Notes under the pieces: model-generated
What the model saw: only the letters and a program-made list of their open reading frames with translations
Databases searched by the model: none
Told to the model about the DNA's origin: nothing
NCBI RefSeq assembly: GCF_019355055.1
Contig: NZ_CP048411.1
Location: 3,437,501 to 3,501,500 of the forward strand
Reading direction: 5' to 3'
Source of the DNA: Pseudomonas sp. MTM4
GTDB taxonomy: Bacteria > Pseudomonadota > Gammaproteobacteria > Pseudomonadales > Pseudomonadaceae
Length of the DNA: 64,000 bases
Shown: one piece after another, positions 28,496 to 41,054 of the stretch
Layout: each line of letters begins with the position of its first letter
Position numbering within the stretch: the first letter of the stretch is position 1
Translations under genes and position numbers: made by a program

Positions 28496-28873
28496 TCAGC
28501 GCTTGGCCGCTTCGAGCTCTTCCCGAGCCTGATCCAGGCGTCGTTTGTGCAGTTCGATCATCTGCGCATCACCCGTTCCGAGCGCTTCGCGCAGCTGCGC
28601 TTCCCGCTCGCTGGCTAGTCGAGTCGCCCGTTCCACCTCTGCATGGTTGGGTTGGATCGGGATCATGCCGCGGCAGCGTTCATTAAGGCTCGTCACGCGC
28701 TCTTCGAGCGCCCGGCGATGAGCGTCCTCGCCCTTGAGGCGGGCATCCTGAATCTGCTCGCCAAGGATTTTGCGCGCGTCACGGCAGGCTTCCGCCGGTT
28801 GCGGTGCTGCAATGGATGGCTGCGTAGTGCAAAGGCCGAAGAGCAGCAGCGAGAGAATGCTTCGCCGGAACAT
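28496..28873 (-). CDS. DUF1090 family periplasmic protein
   Basis: A 125-residue protein with a signal peptide (MFRRSILSLLLFGLCTTQ, cleavage near SIA/AP) and a highly charged, almost wholly helical mature part with two cysteines (EAC and ERC). The pattern CRDARKILGEQIQDAR then EERVTSLNERC matches the DUF1090 (YqjC) family. The second half repeats E-R-A-L/E-A-Q units typical of a coiled coil. Function is unknown. It lies just downstream of ligB on the same strand, 55 bases apart. Confidence 0.8.
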   Translation of the reverse strand: MFRRSILSLLLFGLCTTQPSIAAPQPAEACRDARKILGEQIQDARLKGEDAHRRALEERVTSLNERCRGMIPIQPNHAEVERATRLASEREAQLREALGTGDAQMIELHKRRLDQAREELEAAKR

Positions 28874-28928
28874 GGGGACTCCTTTCTTATTGTTGATCTT
28901 CTGACTGAGTCGAGCCGGCTAAGTGCCG

Positions 28929-31876
<2,948 letters not shown>

Positions 31877-31880
<4 letters not shown>

Positions 31881-32638
31881 ACTTCCATGCAATCCGCGCC
31901 ATTTACTTATTTGAGCTGGCACGCACCTGGCGTACGTTGCTGCAGAGCATCGCCACGCCGGTCATTTCCACATCGCTGTACTTCGTGGTGTTCGGCTCGG
32001 CGATTGGTTCGCGGATGGAAGCCATGCACGGTATCCCGTACGGTGCTTTCATCATTCCCGGCCTGATCATGATGGCGCTGCTGACGGAGAGTGTTTCCAA
32101 CGCCTCGTTTGGTATCTACATGCCGCGCTATTCCGGGACCATCTATGAGGTCCTGTCGGCGCCGGTTTCCTATCTGGAAATCGTCATCGGCTACGTCGGC
32201 GCGGCTGCGACCAAGTCCATCATTCTTGGCTTGGTGATTCTGGTCACCGCGCGGCTGTTCGTCGATTATCAGATCCAGCATCCGCTGATGATGGCGCTAT
32301 TTCTGGTGCTCACGGCGGTGACCTTTTGTCTGTTCGGCTTCATCATCGGTATCTGGGCTGACGGCTGGGAAAAGCTGCAGATCGTGCCGTCGCTGGTCGT
32401 CATGCCGTTGGCCTTTCTCGGCGGCAGCTTCTATTCGATCGAGATGCTGCCGCCGCTGTGGCAGAAGATCACCCTGTTCAATCCGGTGGTCTACCTGATC
32501 AGCGGTTTCCGTTGGAGCTTCTACGGTGTTTCGGACATCGGTGTCGGTATCAGCCTGGCGATGATTTTCGGCTTTCTCATCGCCTGCCTGCTGGCCGTAT
32601 GGTGGATATTCCGGACGGGTTACCGGCTGAAGAATTGA
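31877..32638 (+). CDS. ABC-2 type permease (YadH-like)
   Basis: A 253-residue membrane protein with six hydrophobic helices and the ABC-2 fold. Typical features are the N-terminal cytoplasmic helix with the elbow sequence [20 protein letters not shown] in the first loop and the conserved [14 protein letters not shown] before the last helices. It forms the membrane half of the exporter with the preceding ATPase and is translationally coupled to it. No periplasmic accessory gene is in the operon, which agrees with the simple YadGH architecture. Substrate not predictable. Confidence 0.92.
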
Positions 32639-32702
32639 GTCACAACGCTTTCCGACCCGCATCGCCGGTAACATGCAATGCACCCTTCTTTTCGAGGCAA
32701 AC

Positions 32703-33272
32703 ATGAAACTTGTTTCTTCTCTCGCCGTTCTGGCCGCTCTCAGTCTGGCAGCCGGCTCGGCTACCGCCTTCGATCTTGGCGAGGCTGCACGGGCGGTTTC
32801 GGGCATCACCGGCAACGGCGCCACGCAGAACTCGTCGCAGGGCCAGGCGCTTAACCTTATCGGTCAGCTCGACGAGCTAGACGTCACGCCCACCCAAGCT
32901 CTTGGTGGCAGCGGGGCGCTGCTGCAACTGGCAAAACAGCAATTGGGCAGCGCCGATTACGCCCAGCTGGCCAAATCCGTGCCGGGCATCGACAAACTCA
33001 CCGGCGACAGCGGGCTGGATCAGCTCGGCCAACTGGGTGCGCTGACTGGACTGCTGGGTCAGTCGGATACCAGTGTCAATGCGCAGACGGCCGCCGCGGT
33101 GGACAACGTGCAGAGTCTGGGCGACGTCAACCAGGCATTCTCCGCGCTGGGCATGGATGCCGGCATGGTCGGCCAGTTCGCGCCGATTCTGCTGCAGTAT
33201 TTGGGCAGTCAAGGAGTGGGCGGCTCGCTGTTGCAGAGCTTGGGCGGCATCTGGGATGTTGGCGGCGCTTGA
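32703..33272 (+). CDS. DUF2780 family secreted protein
   Basis: A 189-residue protein with a signal peptide (MKLVSSLAVLAALSLAAGS, cleavage after ATA). The mature part is rich in Gly, Leu, Gln and Ala with repeated LGQL-like segments and no cysteine, fitting the DUF2780 (VcgC/VcgE) family. The start is the ATG after TCGAGGC; a 10-codon longer frame is not supported. It follows the ABC permease by 64 bases and has its own terminator, so it could be last in that transcript. Function unknown. Confidence 0.72.
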   Translation: MKLVSSLAVLAALSLAAGSATAFDLGEAARAVSGITGNGATQNSSQGQALNLIGQLDELDVTPTQALGGSGALLQLAKQQLGSADYAQLAKSVPGIDKLTGDSGLDQLGQLGALTGLLGQSDTSVNAQTAAAVDNVQSLGDVNQAFSALGMDAGMVGQFAPILLQYLGSQGVGGSLLQSLGGIWDVGGA

Positions 33273-33288
33273 TTCACGCTCGGCATAG

Positions 33289-33322
33289 AAGCCCCGTTCG
33301 GTATTGCCGGCGGGGCTTTTTC
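33289..33322 (+). terminator. Intrinsic terminator after the DUF2780 gene
   Basis: AAGCCCCG and CGGGGCTT arms with a 14-base loop containing extra pairing, followed by TTTTT. It separates the plus-strand genes from the convergent effector-immunity pair. Confidence 0.85.
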
Positions 33323-33339
33323 ATTCCGCAGAGCGTGAG

Positions 33340-33981
33340 CTACCAGGAGCCGTAAGGGATGCCGTTTTTATCTATGTAGGCTTTGGATTCAGGCTCTAAC
33401 GGCAATGCGTATCGACCGCCGGTCTTGCCTTGGGATGGCCCTTTGGGCTCGATTTCCGCCTGGGCGCGTAGAACCTCGATGGGACCACCGCAGGTGCTCA
33501 TTACCCAGCCTCTTACCACACCGCCAGGGGCGAGCCCCAGCGCCAGAGCATGGCGGTAGTCACTGGTGCGGCAGGGCGGGTCGAGCCGCTCATTCATCAA
33601 TTGCCGCGCACGCTCAGGAATCTCAAGAGTGACCCGGTAGGTTTGTGGCTCCGCGAGCGACTGCCAGCGTACATAAATGCGCCTGGGTAGCTCGGCTCCG
33701 TTAACGTGGCGGCCCGCGCCCCAGCCGAAGCGTTTGCCCCATCCGGCAGCATTTCCTTTGCCTTCAGATGGCGTGCGAACGGCAGCTATGCCGCTGCCTA
33801 CGTGGAAGAATTTGTGTTCGCGAATATCTTCCACATCGGCGGTTTCCACCCAAACTTCCATATAGTCCGGAGCGAGAAAGCCCAGGCGCCAATACGGATA
33901 GGGCAGGTTGCCTGCGTACTGTTCGGGAGTGGCGCAACCTGAGAGCAGGAAAGCTAGCAGGCCAAGCAATACCGATTTCAT
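33340..33981 (-). CDS. DUF2931 lipoprotein, probable immunity protein of the adjacent effector
   Basis: A 213-residue lipoprotein with lipobox LLSGC (Cys15) and a beta-rich mature part resembling DUF2931, with the RRIYVRWQSLAEPQTYRVTLEIP segment and a C-terminal IPYGSW. Its ATG overlaps the effector stop codon (ATGA), so the two are translationally coupled. Genes of this family often sit directly after DUF2235 type VI effectors. A periplasm-facing lipoprotein is the expected place to block a phospholipase that attacks membranes. The immunity role is inference from family and position. Confidence 0.8.
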   Translation of the reverse strand: MKSVLLGLLAFLLSGCATPEQYAGNLPYPYWRLGFLAPDYMEVWVETADVEDIREHKFFHVGSGIAAVRTPSEGKGNAAGWGKRFGWGAGRHVNGAELPRRIYVRWQSLAEPQTYRVTLEIPERARQLMNERLDPPCRTSDYRHALALGLAPGGVVRGWVMSTCGGPIEVLRAQAEIEPKGPSQGKTGGRYALPLEPESKAYIDKNGIPYGSW

Positions 33982-35894
33982 CGCTTCGCTCCCAAGGTAT
34001 CGTCGTGATGCACGCGGCCGTTCTCGGCCGGGGCATTTACGAAAACTACGCTCCATCTGCCACCGCCCTGTCCAATCGCGGCATTCCAATTAGACGAAAG
34101 GTGGATATAGCGCTGGCGAAGCAGCCGTTCTTCATCCTCATCCAGTAATCCACTGCCCCCCATCGCCCGCGCCAGCAACTTCTTGCCGATAGATAGGAGT
34201 TCCTCTGGCACGATCAAGTCCTCAGTTTCAGGTATCTCCTTGAAAGGCACTTTCTCGTCAACTGCCAACGCATGCATTACTCGCAGATACACCCGAGACA
34301 AATGCCCATACACCGTGCGCTCCAGATAGGGCGCTGCTATTACGTATTTCATCTGGTCGTTGCGCGAACCGCTGAGTGGCGGGAAATATTCCCAAGCATC
34401 GGTTGCCAGGCGAGCGGCGTGGTCCTGCGGATCGAGCAGATCGGCTTGGTGAGCGAGAGCGGTGTCCTGCTGCGCCTGTTGATAAGCCAGCGTGCGCAGC
34501 GGATCGGTCTCACGGCTGACCCAGTTGCGGCGCGGGCGAACGAGGTAGAGGCGTTCCACGGACTCTTTCAGGTAACCGCCGCCCAGGTCTGAGTGAGCGC
34601 CTGGCAGCATGATTTCGCGGTGTGGCGAAGAGACCCGGTTGAGGGAGAAGTTGCGGCGGTGTTCGTCACGAGCCACCAGATGCACGACCTGGCGGGCCGC
34701 ATCAGGCGCCAAGTAAAGATCGATGTCACCGTTTATGGCGTCGCTGGGGTTGGCCCAATCGTTCCAGCCGCCGATTGCTGCAACCGTATCGAACAGACCG
34801 ATGAAATTGATGGTGACGTTGTGATGCCAGTCGAACCCTGGCCCGGGGACGAATTTCCCCTTACGACGCAGTGCACCCAATGGCCCCTGGACGCGCTTGT
34901 TGACCTGATTGGCGAAATGCCGAGCGGCCGCTGCGCCCCGACTGAAGCCGAATATGTCCAGCTCCAGGGCTCCGAGTACTGAACTCGGGTTTGTCTGCTG
35001 GAATGTATCCAAGGCCTGGGTAATGAGCGAAAAACCTTCGTCGACTTTGGCTTCAACGCCGGTGTCGCCCCGCCCGAGTGCCTGCCCAGGAAACTGCGAG
35101 TCCTTTTCGCCAGTCGTTGTACCGATGCCAGTTACATAAATACGGAGAGTGGCTTGAGTCAGTTCTTCTGCCAATGGCTGGCCGGAATCGTCCTGATACA
35201 AGTCATACAACCGCCAGATATTGCTCATATCGTTCCCATAACTACTATCCGGATCGAGGTGGTGAGCTTCGCAGCGCTGCACGATCGCCAACGTTTCTTC
35301 CTCGCCCAAACCAATATCCGAGGCGCGGCACTGCGCGCCGACAGCACTATTACTTGCGTTGTTGCCGGTGCCGTCGAAGAACACGCCGATGCGCAGGGTG
35401 ACGGCCTGGCGGCAGTCGAGTTCTTCCTCTTCCTCCTCTTCTTCCAAGCCGTGCGGAGCATCGCGGCCAGGGTCTGCTTGCTCCAACGCTCGGGCCTGGC
35501 TGGGAGTCGGTTGCGGCGGATGAGGTGAGCGCAGCGATGTGGTCCTATCGAAGGCCTGAGCTTGCGCCGCTGGCTGAAGGTTCAGGGGTGCAGGCGGTGT
35601 AAAAGGTGCCGAGACTGAAGCGTTGCCGATGACGACAGTTCCGGAGCCGCCCACGATCACGTCGCCGTGAGCGCCAACGCTGCCCAGCGTGGCGGCCGGT
35701 TTACCGTTGATCAGTACTTTGGAAACGAGGTTGCCCGATAGCGCACTACCACAGCCGGTGGCGTCACCCAGGCGAGCGGCGGGCAAGCTGTCGAACAGTA
35801 CGTCGGGTGAGCCGGTGGCGATGGGGTTATTACCGTGCCCAGTCTTTGGGCAGGCCGTAGGATCACCGAGGCGGGCGGCAGGTTTGCCGGACAT
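33978..35894 (-). CDS. Type VI secretion PAAR-DUF2235 lipase-like effector (Tle1-like)
   Basis: A 638-residue fusion. Residues 1-95 are a PAAR domain (GKPAARLGDPTACP, DSLPAARLGD, INGKPAATLG), the tip that caps the VgrG spike. A Pro- and acid-rich linker with an eight-glutamate run around residue 145 follows. The DUF2235 alpha/beta hydrolase starts near residue 155 (RIGVFFDGTGNN). It has the nucleophile elbow GFSRG with S318, a candidate acid D369 (LFDTVAA) and H434 in GAHSDLGGGY, the Tle1 phospholipase pattern. The start follows AAGGAGA. No vgrG, adaptor or structural type VI gene lies nearby, so it is an orphan cargo. Confidence 0.88.
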   Translation of the reverse strand: MSGKPAARLGDPTACPKTGHGNNPIATGSPDVLFDSLPAARLGDATGCGSALSGNLVSKVLINGKPAATLGSVGAHGDVIVGGSGTVVIGNASVSAPFTPPAPLNLQPAAQAQAFDRTTSLRSPHPPQPTPSQARALEQADPGRDAPHGLEEEEEEEELDCRQAVTLRIGVFFDGTGNNASNSAVGAQCRASDIGLGEEETLAIVQRCEAHHLDPDSSYGNDMSNIWRLYDLYQDDSGQPLAEELTQATLRIYVTGIGTTTGEKDSQFPGQALGRGDTGVEAKVDEGFSLITQALDTFQQTNPSSVLGALELDIFGFSRGAAAARHFANQVNKRVQGPLGALRRKGKFVPGPGFDWHHNVTINFIGLFDTVAAIGGWNDWANPSDAINGDIDLYLAPDAARQVVHLVARDEHRRNFSLNRVSSPHREIMLPGAHSDLGGGYLKESVERLYLVRPRRNWVSRETDPLRTLAYQQAQQDTALAHQADLLDPQDHAARLATDAWEYFPPLSGSRNDQMKYVIAAPYLERTVYGHLSRVYLRVMHALAVDEKVPFKEIPETEDLIVPEELLSIGKKLLARAMGGSGLLDEDEERLLRQRYIHLSSNWNAAIGQGGGRWSVVFVNAPAENGRVHHDDTLGAKR

Positions 35895-36021
35895 GACCAA
35901 TCTCCTTATCGGTATGCGAGCCGGCACCTTGCCGCAAGGCAATAGCGAGCGCAAACGACGCTCCATTTTTTATGGGCTGGTTCGCAGCCTGTGCCCCGGC
36001 CGTGCCAGAACTTGCGCAGCG

Positions 36022-36064
36022 AAAAAAGAAAAGCCCCGTCAGCACAGGGCTGGCGGGGCTTTCT
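36022..36064 (-). terminator. Intrinsic terminator after metK
   Basis: On the minus strand AAAGCCCCGCCAG pairs with CTGACGGGGCTTT, followed by TTCTTTTTT. It ends the metK transcript before the effector gene starts. Confidence 0.85.
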
Positions 36065-36095
36065 TGCAGCATGAGGCCTGCAGCTTGCCGCTGCT

Positions 36096-37286
<1,191 letters not shown>

Positions 37287-37300
37287 CTATCGGTTCCTAA

Positions 37301-38302
37301 TTACCGGTGGGTGAGTCGGCTGTCAGTGGCGGGCCGGGAAAAGTACCGGGCCTGGATCTGAAAACCGTTCTTCAAGCCAATGTAGAGGCTCTCGCCGGGC
37401 GTGAGCCCCGCGGCATCGGCCCAACGGGCCAGATCGTCCTGTTCGAAGCCCAACCAGAGATCGCCGCAGGCCTTCCTGGCCCAACTCTGATTGTGGCTGC
37501 ACAGCTCGGTGAGTAGCAGGCTGCCGCCCGCGTTCACCAGCCGCGCCAGTTGCTTGAGCGCATCACCCGGCGCGGCCAGGTGATGCAGAACCATGTTCAA
37601 CACGACGCAATCGGCCGATGGGCATTCGTCCTGTAAAGCATCGGCGAGTTTCAATTCGACGTTGTCCAGCGCCTCTTCTTCGCAACGTGTGCGCGCCAGT
37701 TCGAGCATCGCCGGGCTGTTGTCGACAGCGATCACCCGCGCGAAGCGTGCGGCCAGCTCCGGTAGAAAACTGCCATCGCCGGGGCCGACTTCCAGCGCGG
37801 TCGCAGTCGGCGCGAAGTTCAGTGCATCGAGCAGCGCCACCACGCTATCGCGGTATTGCGGCAGTCCGGCGATCAAATCCTGGCGTGCCTGGAAGCTGCC
37901 AGCCATGCGCGTGAAAAAGTCTTCGCTGGCGGCGCTGCGCTGGGCATGCACCGCGCTAATCCGAGTCTGGACGTCGACTGGCAATATCAGTTGATCGACT
38001 TCCTCCAGCAGGGCGGCATGCAGCTTGCCGCCGAGAGATTCGCCCTGGGGCAGGCTGCGACGATAGAAGATGGCGTTGCCTTCACGTCGTGTCGCCAGCA
38101 GACCGGCCTGGCTCAGCACTTTCAGGTGGTGGCTGATGCCGGACTGGCCGGTGGCGAAGATCTGCGCCAGCTCCAGTACGCCGAACGAATCGCTGGCCAG
38201 CGCCCGCAACACATTCAGCCGCAACGAGTCGCCGCCGGCCTTGCACAGGGCGGCGAGCTGATCGCTGTCGTCGAAGGAAATCCGGGGGATGCGCAGGCTC
38301 AT
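37301..38302 (-). CDS. ArsR-type regulator fused to a SAM-dependent methyltransferase domain (SahR-like)
   Basis: A 333-residue two-domain protein. Residues 20-85 form an ArsR winged helix (LAQIFATGQSGISHHLKVLSQAGLL) without the metal-binding cysteines of true ArsR proteins. Residues 150-300 form a class I methyltransferase fold with the nucleotide-binding VGPGDGSFLPELA. The gene directly precedes metK. The family includes SahR regulators that sense S-adenosylhomocysteine and control SAM-cycle genes, and the P. aeruginosa equivalent is PA0547. Control of metK by SAH is inferred. A perfect 18-base palindrome lies 45 bases upstream of the start. Confidence 0.85.
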   Translation of the reverse strand: MSLRIPRISFDDSDQLAALCKAGGDSLRLNVLRALASDSFGVLELAQIFATGQSGISHHLKVLSQAGLLATRREGNAIFYRRSLPQGESLGGKLHAALLEEVDQLILPVDVQTRISAVHAQRSAASEDFFTRMAGSFQARQDLIAGLPQYRDSVVALLDALNFAPTATALEVGPGDGSFLPELAARFARVIAVDNSPAMLELARTRCEEEALDNVELKLADALQDECPSADCVVLNMVLHHLAAPGDALKQLARLVNAGGSLLLTELCSHNQSWARKACGDLWLGFEQDDLARWADAAGLTPGESLYIGLKNGFQIQARYFSRPATDSRLTHR

Positions 38303-38346
38303 AAGTCGCGCAGTCTAGTCGGTCGTTTTTCGTCCAGCAATGGCAG

Positions 38347-38364
38347 TATCAAAAAGTTTTGATA
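38347..38364 (-). promoter_or_regulatory. Perfect palindrome, SahR-like operator
   Basis: TATCAAAAAGTTTTGATA is a perfect 18-base palindrome apart from its central AG pair. The ATCAA-N6-TTGAT form matches the type of site described for SahR regulators, as I remember it. It lies between the regulator-metK operon and the end of the LysE gene, at the right distance for autoregulation. A half-site-like TATCAAAA also occurs in the ahcY leader (27247-27254). Confidence 0.7.
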
Positions 38365-38381
38365 TTGGACAAGCCGGCTGT

Positions 38382-38984
38382 TCAGCTCACCAGGCTGTTA
38401 ATGCCCATTGCGCACGACACCAACCCGAGGGCGAGCAGGAAGAAGCTCGGTAGCAGGTCGAGTGCCCGCTGCAGTTTGTCGTGACTGGACAGGCGACGTG
38501 ATACCAGGCTGTAGGCGACCAGAATGGACACATCGACCAATGCCCAGATGATGATCAGTGCTGCGGCCTGGGGCGCGAAGGGTTGCGCGGGAAGAATGAA
38601 CCCCGGCAGAAACGCGAGAAAGAACAGGATGTCCTTGGGGTTCGACAAGCCTACCGCCATCGCACGCCAGAAGTAATGCGCGTGTGGCCGCCCCTGTTTC
38701 GGTTTTTCGTCATCGCCGCCACACAGGCCATCCGCGCCGAGCCAGATCAGATAGAGGCCACCGAGTACCTGGCCCCATTCAAGAATGGCCGGCTTCAGAT
38801 CGAGCGCCAGATAGATCAGTACCAGGGCGGCGATCAACAGAAGCTGAGCAGAGAGCACGCCGCCGAGAATGGTCCAGGCCGGCCAGCTGCGCCGCGCATC
38901 GGCGATGACCAGCGCGACCACTGGCCCTGGGGAGGCGATCAGCAAGGTGACCGCGGCGGCAAAGGCTAAGTAAGTGGCGCTCAT
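38382..38984 (-). CDS. LysE/RhtB family amino-acid exporter
   Basis: A 200-residue inner-membrane protein with six hydrophobic helices. The N-terminal SPGPVVALVIADARRSW and the GLSNPKDILFFLAFLPGFI motif are classic marks of the LysE/RhtB superfamily, whose members expel amino acids or derivatives. Its ATG overlaps the hydroxylase stop codon (ATGA), so the two proteins are made together. The natural reading is that it exports the hydroxylated product or protects the cell from it. The exact substrate cannot be told from sequence. Confidence 0.9.
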   Translation of the reverse strand: MSATYLAFAAAVTLLIASPGPVVALVIADARRSWPAWTILGGVLSAQLLLIAALVLIYLALDLKPAILEWGQVLGGLYLIWLGADGLCGGDDEKPKQGRPHAHYFWRAMAVGLSNPKDILFFLAFLPGFILPAQPFAPQAAALIIIWALVDVSILVAYSLVSRRLSSHDKLQRALDLLPSFFLLALGLVSCAMGINSLVS

Positions 38985-39877
38985 AGCTCGGTCACCAGCT
39001 CGAAGATGCGTGATTGGCGGCCCAATTTTTCGGTGTAGAAAGCCAGGTTGCAGCTGGCGAAGGTGCGCTGCATCCAGCGGTCGCTGCCATCGAAGCGGGC
39101 TGGGAAGGGGCTGCGCGCGTGCGCGGTGCGTCGATTGTCGATGATCAGCAGATCGCTGCGGGCTAGCCGTACCGGCTCGACGACGTCCCAGGCGATGCGG
39201 CGCAACGCATCGAGCGAGTGCTGCGCGCGGTCGCTGTAGGCCACCATGAACTGGGGATCGAAGCGAAAGAAGGGCGCATCGGGGTCGCCGTACAGCACGG
39301 TCTGATGTTTATTGATGTCGATGCGCTGGTTCTTCTCGGTTGGGCCGTAATCAGAGAAAAAGTTGTAGGGCTCGTTGAGAAAGAAAGCCTGCTGCTCGTA
39401 GCTCAGGTGCTCAAGGATGCGATCGACCGAAGCGATGTAGGTAATGGCTTGCGCTGTAGGATCCTGGCGCAGGCAAAGCAGTAGCAGGTAGTCCGGCTGG
39501 ATCGCATGAAAGGCGTTTTCGGTATGCAGGTCGAGCTCGGTATCGAAGCTGTCCGAGCTGGCGGCGCGCGATTGTGTCGGCTGCGGGAAGAGGTTGTTGA
39601 CGATGCAGCCGCCGGATTCCTGCACGTAGCCGATCGGGTCACCCAGCAGGGCGGTGGCTTGCAGCAGCAGCTTTTCGCTGCGCTCGTCCGGCTTGTGCAC
39701 GTCGGCGCGGGATTGAGGTGTCGGCGGGATATCGCCTATCTCCATGCCTTGCAGCCGTAGAAAACCCTGCGGGTTGCCGAACACCTTGAAATCGAGAATC
39801 TGCGCAATCTGCTCCTGGCCCAGTCCCCCGTTACGGATGGCGGCAGACAAAAGTAGGTCAAAGTTGCGATTGGACAT
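38981..39877 (-). CDS. Fe(II)/2-oxoglutarate amino-acid hydroxylase, clavaminate-synthase-like
   Basis: A 298-residue non-haem iron oxygenase. The iron ligands are H118 and E120 in LHTENAFHAIQPDYLLLLCLR and H253 in RTAHARSPF; a following arginine (R255 or the QR pair near residue 269) would bind 2-oxoglutarate. The HxE rather than HxD ligand and the wording around it are those of clavaminate synthase, the arginine hydroxylases VioC and OrfP, and lysine hydroxylases. Because the carboxylate ligand is kept, hydroxylation and not halogenation is expected. The free amino-acid substrate (Lys, Arg or a relative) is inference. First gene of an operon with the LysE exporter, divergent from a LysR gene. 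Confidence 0.85.
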   Translation of the reverse strand: MSNRNFDLLLSAAIRNGGLGQEQIAQILDFKVFGNPQGFLRLQGMEIGDIPPTPQSRADVHKPDERSEKLLLQATALLGDPIGYVQESGGCIVNNLFPQPTQSRAASSDSFDTELDLHTENAFHAIQPDYLLLLCLRQDPTAQAITYIASVDRILEHLSYEQQAFFLNEPYNFFSDYGPTEKNQRIDINKHQTVLYGDPDAPFFRFDPQFMVAYSDRAQHSLDALRRIAWDVVEPVRLARSDLLIIDNRRTAHARSPFPARFDGSDRWMQRTFASCNLAFYTEKLGRQSRIFELVTEL

Positions 39878-40010
39878 GTCATTCTTCCCTGCGGTTTTCT
39901 ACGGCATACGCCACGCTTGTGAGCCGAAGCCATCGCACTGTTGGCTCGGCTGCTGGCGCAGTATTGGTGGGGTTCGGAGGGTTGAAAAATGGAAAAAAGG
40001 GCCGGCTGTC

Positions 40011-40027
40011 ATGAGTTTTACTCATGC
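40011..40027. promoter_or_regulatory. Perfect palindrome at the LysR-hydroxylase divergent promoter
   Basis: CATGAGT-TTT-ACTCATG is a perfect 7-3-7 inverted repeat in the 164-base gap between the hydroxylase and the LysR gene. It covers the most upstream LysR start candidate and sits just before its ribosome binding site, so binding would block LysR expression. It is a candidate autoregulatory site. Confidence 0.55.
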
Positions 40028-40041
40028 CGGAGTGGGGCGGC

Positions 40042-40962
40042 ATGACAGTGCGGATGCCTCCCCTGTATGCGCTGCGAGCTTTCGAAGTGGCGGCGCGATT
40101 CGGCTCGTTCACCCAGGCGGCTGAAAGCCTGTGCATCACGCAGAGCGCGGTCAGCCGGCATGTGAAGGCACTCGAGGAGAATCTCGGTTGTCAGCTCTTC
40201 GACCGGCGCGGCTCCAAGCTGGCGCTGACCGACACGGGGCGGATGCTGGCGCAGGAACTCAAGGTGGGCTTTCGCACCATCGAAAACGCCTGCATCGCGG
40301 TCAATCGACAGCAGAACGCGCTCCGGCTGAAGGCCCCGTCGACGCTGACCATGCGCTGGTTGCTGGGTGCGCTGGAAACATTCCAGCTAGCCCACCCGCA
40401 GAATCAGGTACAGCTCACCAGTGCCTGGATGGACCTGGACGCGGTGGATTTTCATAACGAGCCGTTCGATTGCGCGATTCTGCTCGGACACGGCGGTTTC
40501 CCGGCTGACTGGAACCGCGTGAAGTTGTTCGATGAATGGCTGGTGCCCGTGTGTTCACCGGACATCCTCGGTGACGGATGCTGGACCGCGTCCCAGCTGG
40601 CGTCCGCCGAGTTGATCCATCCGTCGCGTGACTGCCGCGACTGGCGGCGTTGGCTGCAGCGGGTCGGGCTGATCGACGTGATCGCGTGGCAGCAGGGCAA
40701 ACTGTTCGACACGCTGGAACTGGGCATCTCCGCCGCAGCGCAGGGGCATGGCGTCTCCATCGGCGATCTCGCACTGGTCGGTGCGGAGCTGCACAAGGGC
40801 ACGCTGGCGCTGCCGTTCGAGCAGGCGGTGCGCTCCGGCGATAGCTACTATCTGGTCTGGCCGGCGACCGGCGAAACCCCGGAAACGCTCACTCGGATGA
40901 AGGATTACCTGCTGCGGCATCTGCCGGATGCCGGAAGCTGCGGCGTCAGTCTGCTCGACTAG
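40042..40962 (+). CDS. LysR-type regulator, GcvA-like
   Basis: A 306-residue LysR transcription factor. The winged helix is at residues 8-65 ([20 protein letters not shown] and [17 protein letters not shown]), the effector-binding domain at about 90-300, with the [20 protein letters not shown] and WRRWLQRVG segments of the GcvA/AmpR subgroup. The start with GGAG-type sequence upstream is preferred over an ATG 18 bases earlier inside the palindrome. It is transcribed away from the hydroxylase-LysE operon, the usual arrangement of a LysR activator and its target. The inducer is unknown; an amino acid is plausible for this subgroup. Confidence 0.9.
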   Translation: MTVRMPPLYALRAFEVAARFGSFTQAAESLCITQSAVSRHVKALEENLGCQLFDRRGSKLALTDTGRMLAQELKVGFRTIENACIAVNRQQNALRLKAPSTLTMRWLLGALETFQLAHPQNQVQLTSAWMDLDAVDFHNEPFDCAILLGHGGFPADWNRVKLFDEWLVPVCSPDILGDGCWTASQLASAELIHPSRDCRDWRRWLQRVGLIDVIAWQQGKLFDTLELGISAAAQGHGVSIGDLALVGAELHKGTLALPFEQAVRSGDSYYLVWPATGETPETLTRMKDYLLRHLPDAGSCGVSLLD

Positions 40963-41054
40963 AACGCGCAGCGCGCATCAGTCATTGCCCCCCATCCCGC
41001 GAAAGGGGAAAATGGCCGCCTTTTTCACGTACTACCCCCGCAGGAGATTCAGCG

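Noticed and set aside
37301..38302. Arsenic- or metal-responsive ArsR with arsenite methyltransferase
   Set aside because: No metal-binding cysteines in the winged helix and no ars genes nearby; the metK neighbour points to the SAM cycle.
38981..39877. Radical halogenase (BesD-type) as the activity of the oxygenase
   Set aside because: Halogenases replace the carboxylate iron ligand by Gly or Ala; here E120 is present, so hydroxylation is expected.
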